From positions 1 to 6,018 of the forward strand of contig CAYYGL010000242.1 of assembly GCA_964471235.1 (NCBI GenBank): a stretch of 6,018 nt of DNA, in the 5' to 3' direction. The notes under the pieces were generated by a model that was given only the letters and a program-made list of their open reading frames with translations, had not been told where the DNA came from and did not search any database. Source of the DNA: CAYYGL01 sp964471235. GTDB taxonomy: Bacteria; Calditrichota; Calditrichia; RBG-13-44-9; J075. Shown piece by piece: positions 5,171-6,018 of the stretch. The position numbers and the translations under genes are program-made. Each line of letters begins with the position of its first letter. Positions within the stretch are counted from its first letter, which is position 1.

Positions 5171-6018
5171 TTTAATACTCACCACCCGTTCCCCGGGTCC
5201 ATCCGGGAAGCGCACCACCAGGATATGCCGGTCAATGTTGTAATAAAATCCGGCAGTGGTAAAGTTCGAGGGAGAAATTTCTTTCATGCTGCGGCTGCCC
5301 AACCGCACCCGCTGTGGCTTCTGAGTGATGGCATGAAACCGTACTTCCAGTAACCGCTTTCCCGGATCATATTTATTCTGTACCCGGTTAACGGTGAATG
5401 TCAGGTGATTCCCATCCTTCAAATATTCAAACTGGGTGAGGAGATATTGCCCCTGCTGATAAGCAAAACTCTCGCCGTCGTCTTCATAGAGCAGAAAGTT
5501 GCCATAATCCGACGCGGGGAAGACATCCAGGTATAAGGTGCCGATTGGTTGTTCCCCCACGTATTGCATGGGGTCGCGAGTGGGAATGATGGCACCGGCG
5601 CGCAGGAATAACGGAATACGTTCCAGCGGTGCTTCCACAATCACTGTCTGCCCGCCGTCATAGACTTTTTCCGTTTGCCAGTCCAGCCATTTCCCTGCCG
5701 GCAGGTACACTTTTTTCAACCGCTCCCCTACCCGGGTTACCGGCGCTACCAGCAGCTTCTCCCCGACAAAAAACTGTTCCTGGTATGCCGTCTCATAAGT
5801 GCGGGGATCCGCCTGGTCATACCAGAATATGGGGCGCAATAGTGGAGTGCCGGATTCCGAGGCTTCCCAGAACAGGGTGTAGAGATATGGCAGGAAGCGG
5901 TATCGCATTTCAATAATATTCCGGCTGAGTTCCTCCACCGTTTCCCCAAATGCCCAGGGTTCCTGGTCCCGGGTATCCCAATGAGTATGATTGCGGAAGA
6001 GCGGGGAGAAAACGCCCA
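5165..6018 (-). CDS. Glycoside hydrolase family 31 (alpha-glucosidase/alpha-xylosidase type), C-terminal part
   Basis: In-window codons give 283 residues, continuing past the right edge. The first visible residues, GVFSPLFRNH, match the end of the GH31 signature, and are followed by DTRDQEPWAFGE, typical of the family's substrate-pocket loop. The end of the (beta/alpha)8 barrel (EMRYRFLPYLYTLFWEA) is followed by the proximal beta-sandwich (EQFFVGEKLLVAPV, VYLPAGKWLDW, then ERIPLFLRAGAIIP) and a distal beta-sandwich (LDVFPASDYGNFLLYEDDGE). It stops with TAA at 5167-5165. GH31 enzymes usually have 650-900 residues, so roughly the last third is seen. The catalytic nucleophile and acid/base aspartates lie upstream of the window. 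The family hydrolyses alpha-linked glucosides or xylosides with retention; the exact substrate cannot be told from this part. GTG at 5938 is an internal Val codon, not a start. Confidence 0.96.
   Translation of the reverse strand, partial: GVFSPLFRNHTHWDTRDQEPWAFGETVEELSRNIIEMRYRFLPYLYTLFWEASESGTPLLRPIFWYDQADPRTYETAYQEQFFVGEKLLVAPVTRVGERLKKVYLPAGKWLDWQTEKVYDGGQTVIVEAPLERIPLFLRAGAIIPTRDPMQYVGEQPIGTLYLDVFPASDYGNFLLYEDDGESFAYQQGQYLLTQFEYLKDGNHLTFTVNRVQNKYDPGKRLLEVRFHAITQKPQRVRLGSRSMKEISPSNFTTAGFYYNIDRHILVVRFPDGPGERVVSIKR

Noticed and set aside
4973..5353. Plus-strand frame of 126 codons
   Set aside because: Its right half is antisense to the GH31 C-terminal domain and its left half covers the hairpin-rich intergenic block; no ribosome site or recognisable domain.

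Overview
The window looks like part of a chromosome from an uncultured or little-studied Gram-negative bacterium. The mixture of a large secreted LVIVD-repeat/fibronectin-III protein, a multi-PAS hybrid histidine kinase and a GH31 glycosidase is the kind seen in the Fibrobacterota-Chlorobi-Bacteroidota neighbourhood (for example Calditrichota, KSB1 or Marinimicrobia genomes). That placement is inference from gene style only; there is no marker gene here. TGA ends the kinase gene, which fits the standard bacterial code.

Layout. Three large genes lie on the minus strand. At the right edge (5165 to beyond 6018) is the C-terminal part of a GH31 alpha-glycosidase. A gap of about 620 bases (4541-5164) follows. 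It has no convincing gene but holds several inverted and direct repeats, and it is GC-rich on the right and AT-rich on the left. Next is an intact 862-residue membrane-bound hybrid sensor kinase (1952-4540): three transmembrane segments, three PAS domains, HisKA, HATPase and a receiver. At the left edge (from 1657 to beyond position 1) is the N-terminal 552 codons of a secreted protein with a signal peptide, an N-terminal module, a FnIII-like domain and LVIVD-type beta-propeller repeats. Its stop codon lies outside the window.

Between the kinase and the secreted-protein gene there is one easily missed reading frame on the plus strand, 1739-1957. Its translation looks like a real protein, and its stop codon sits back-to-back with the kinase stop. 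It is interrupted by a single in-frame TGA at codon 13. It is divergent from the secreted-protein gene (81-base shared upstream region) and convergent with the kinase. I cannot name its family.

How the parts relate. The kinase would sense a signal at or near the membrane through its N-terminal region and PAS domains. It would pass phosphate from His499 to its own Asp790, then probably to a separate phosphotransfer protein, because no HPt or output domain is encoded here. The gap between the GH31 gene and the kinase and the kinase's own upstream region suggest separate transcription units, so no functional link between glycosidase, kinase and surface protein can be shown from this window. The most interesting small-scale signals are the TGA-interrupted small frame, an 18-bp perfect palindrome centred on the kinase start codon, and a 9-bp tandem repeat just upstream of the secreted protein's ribosome binding site.
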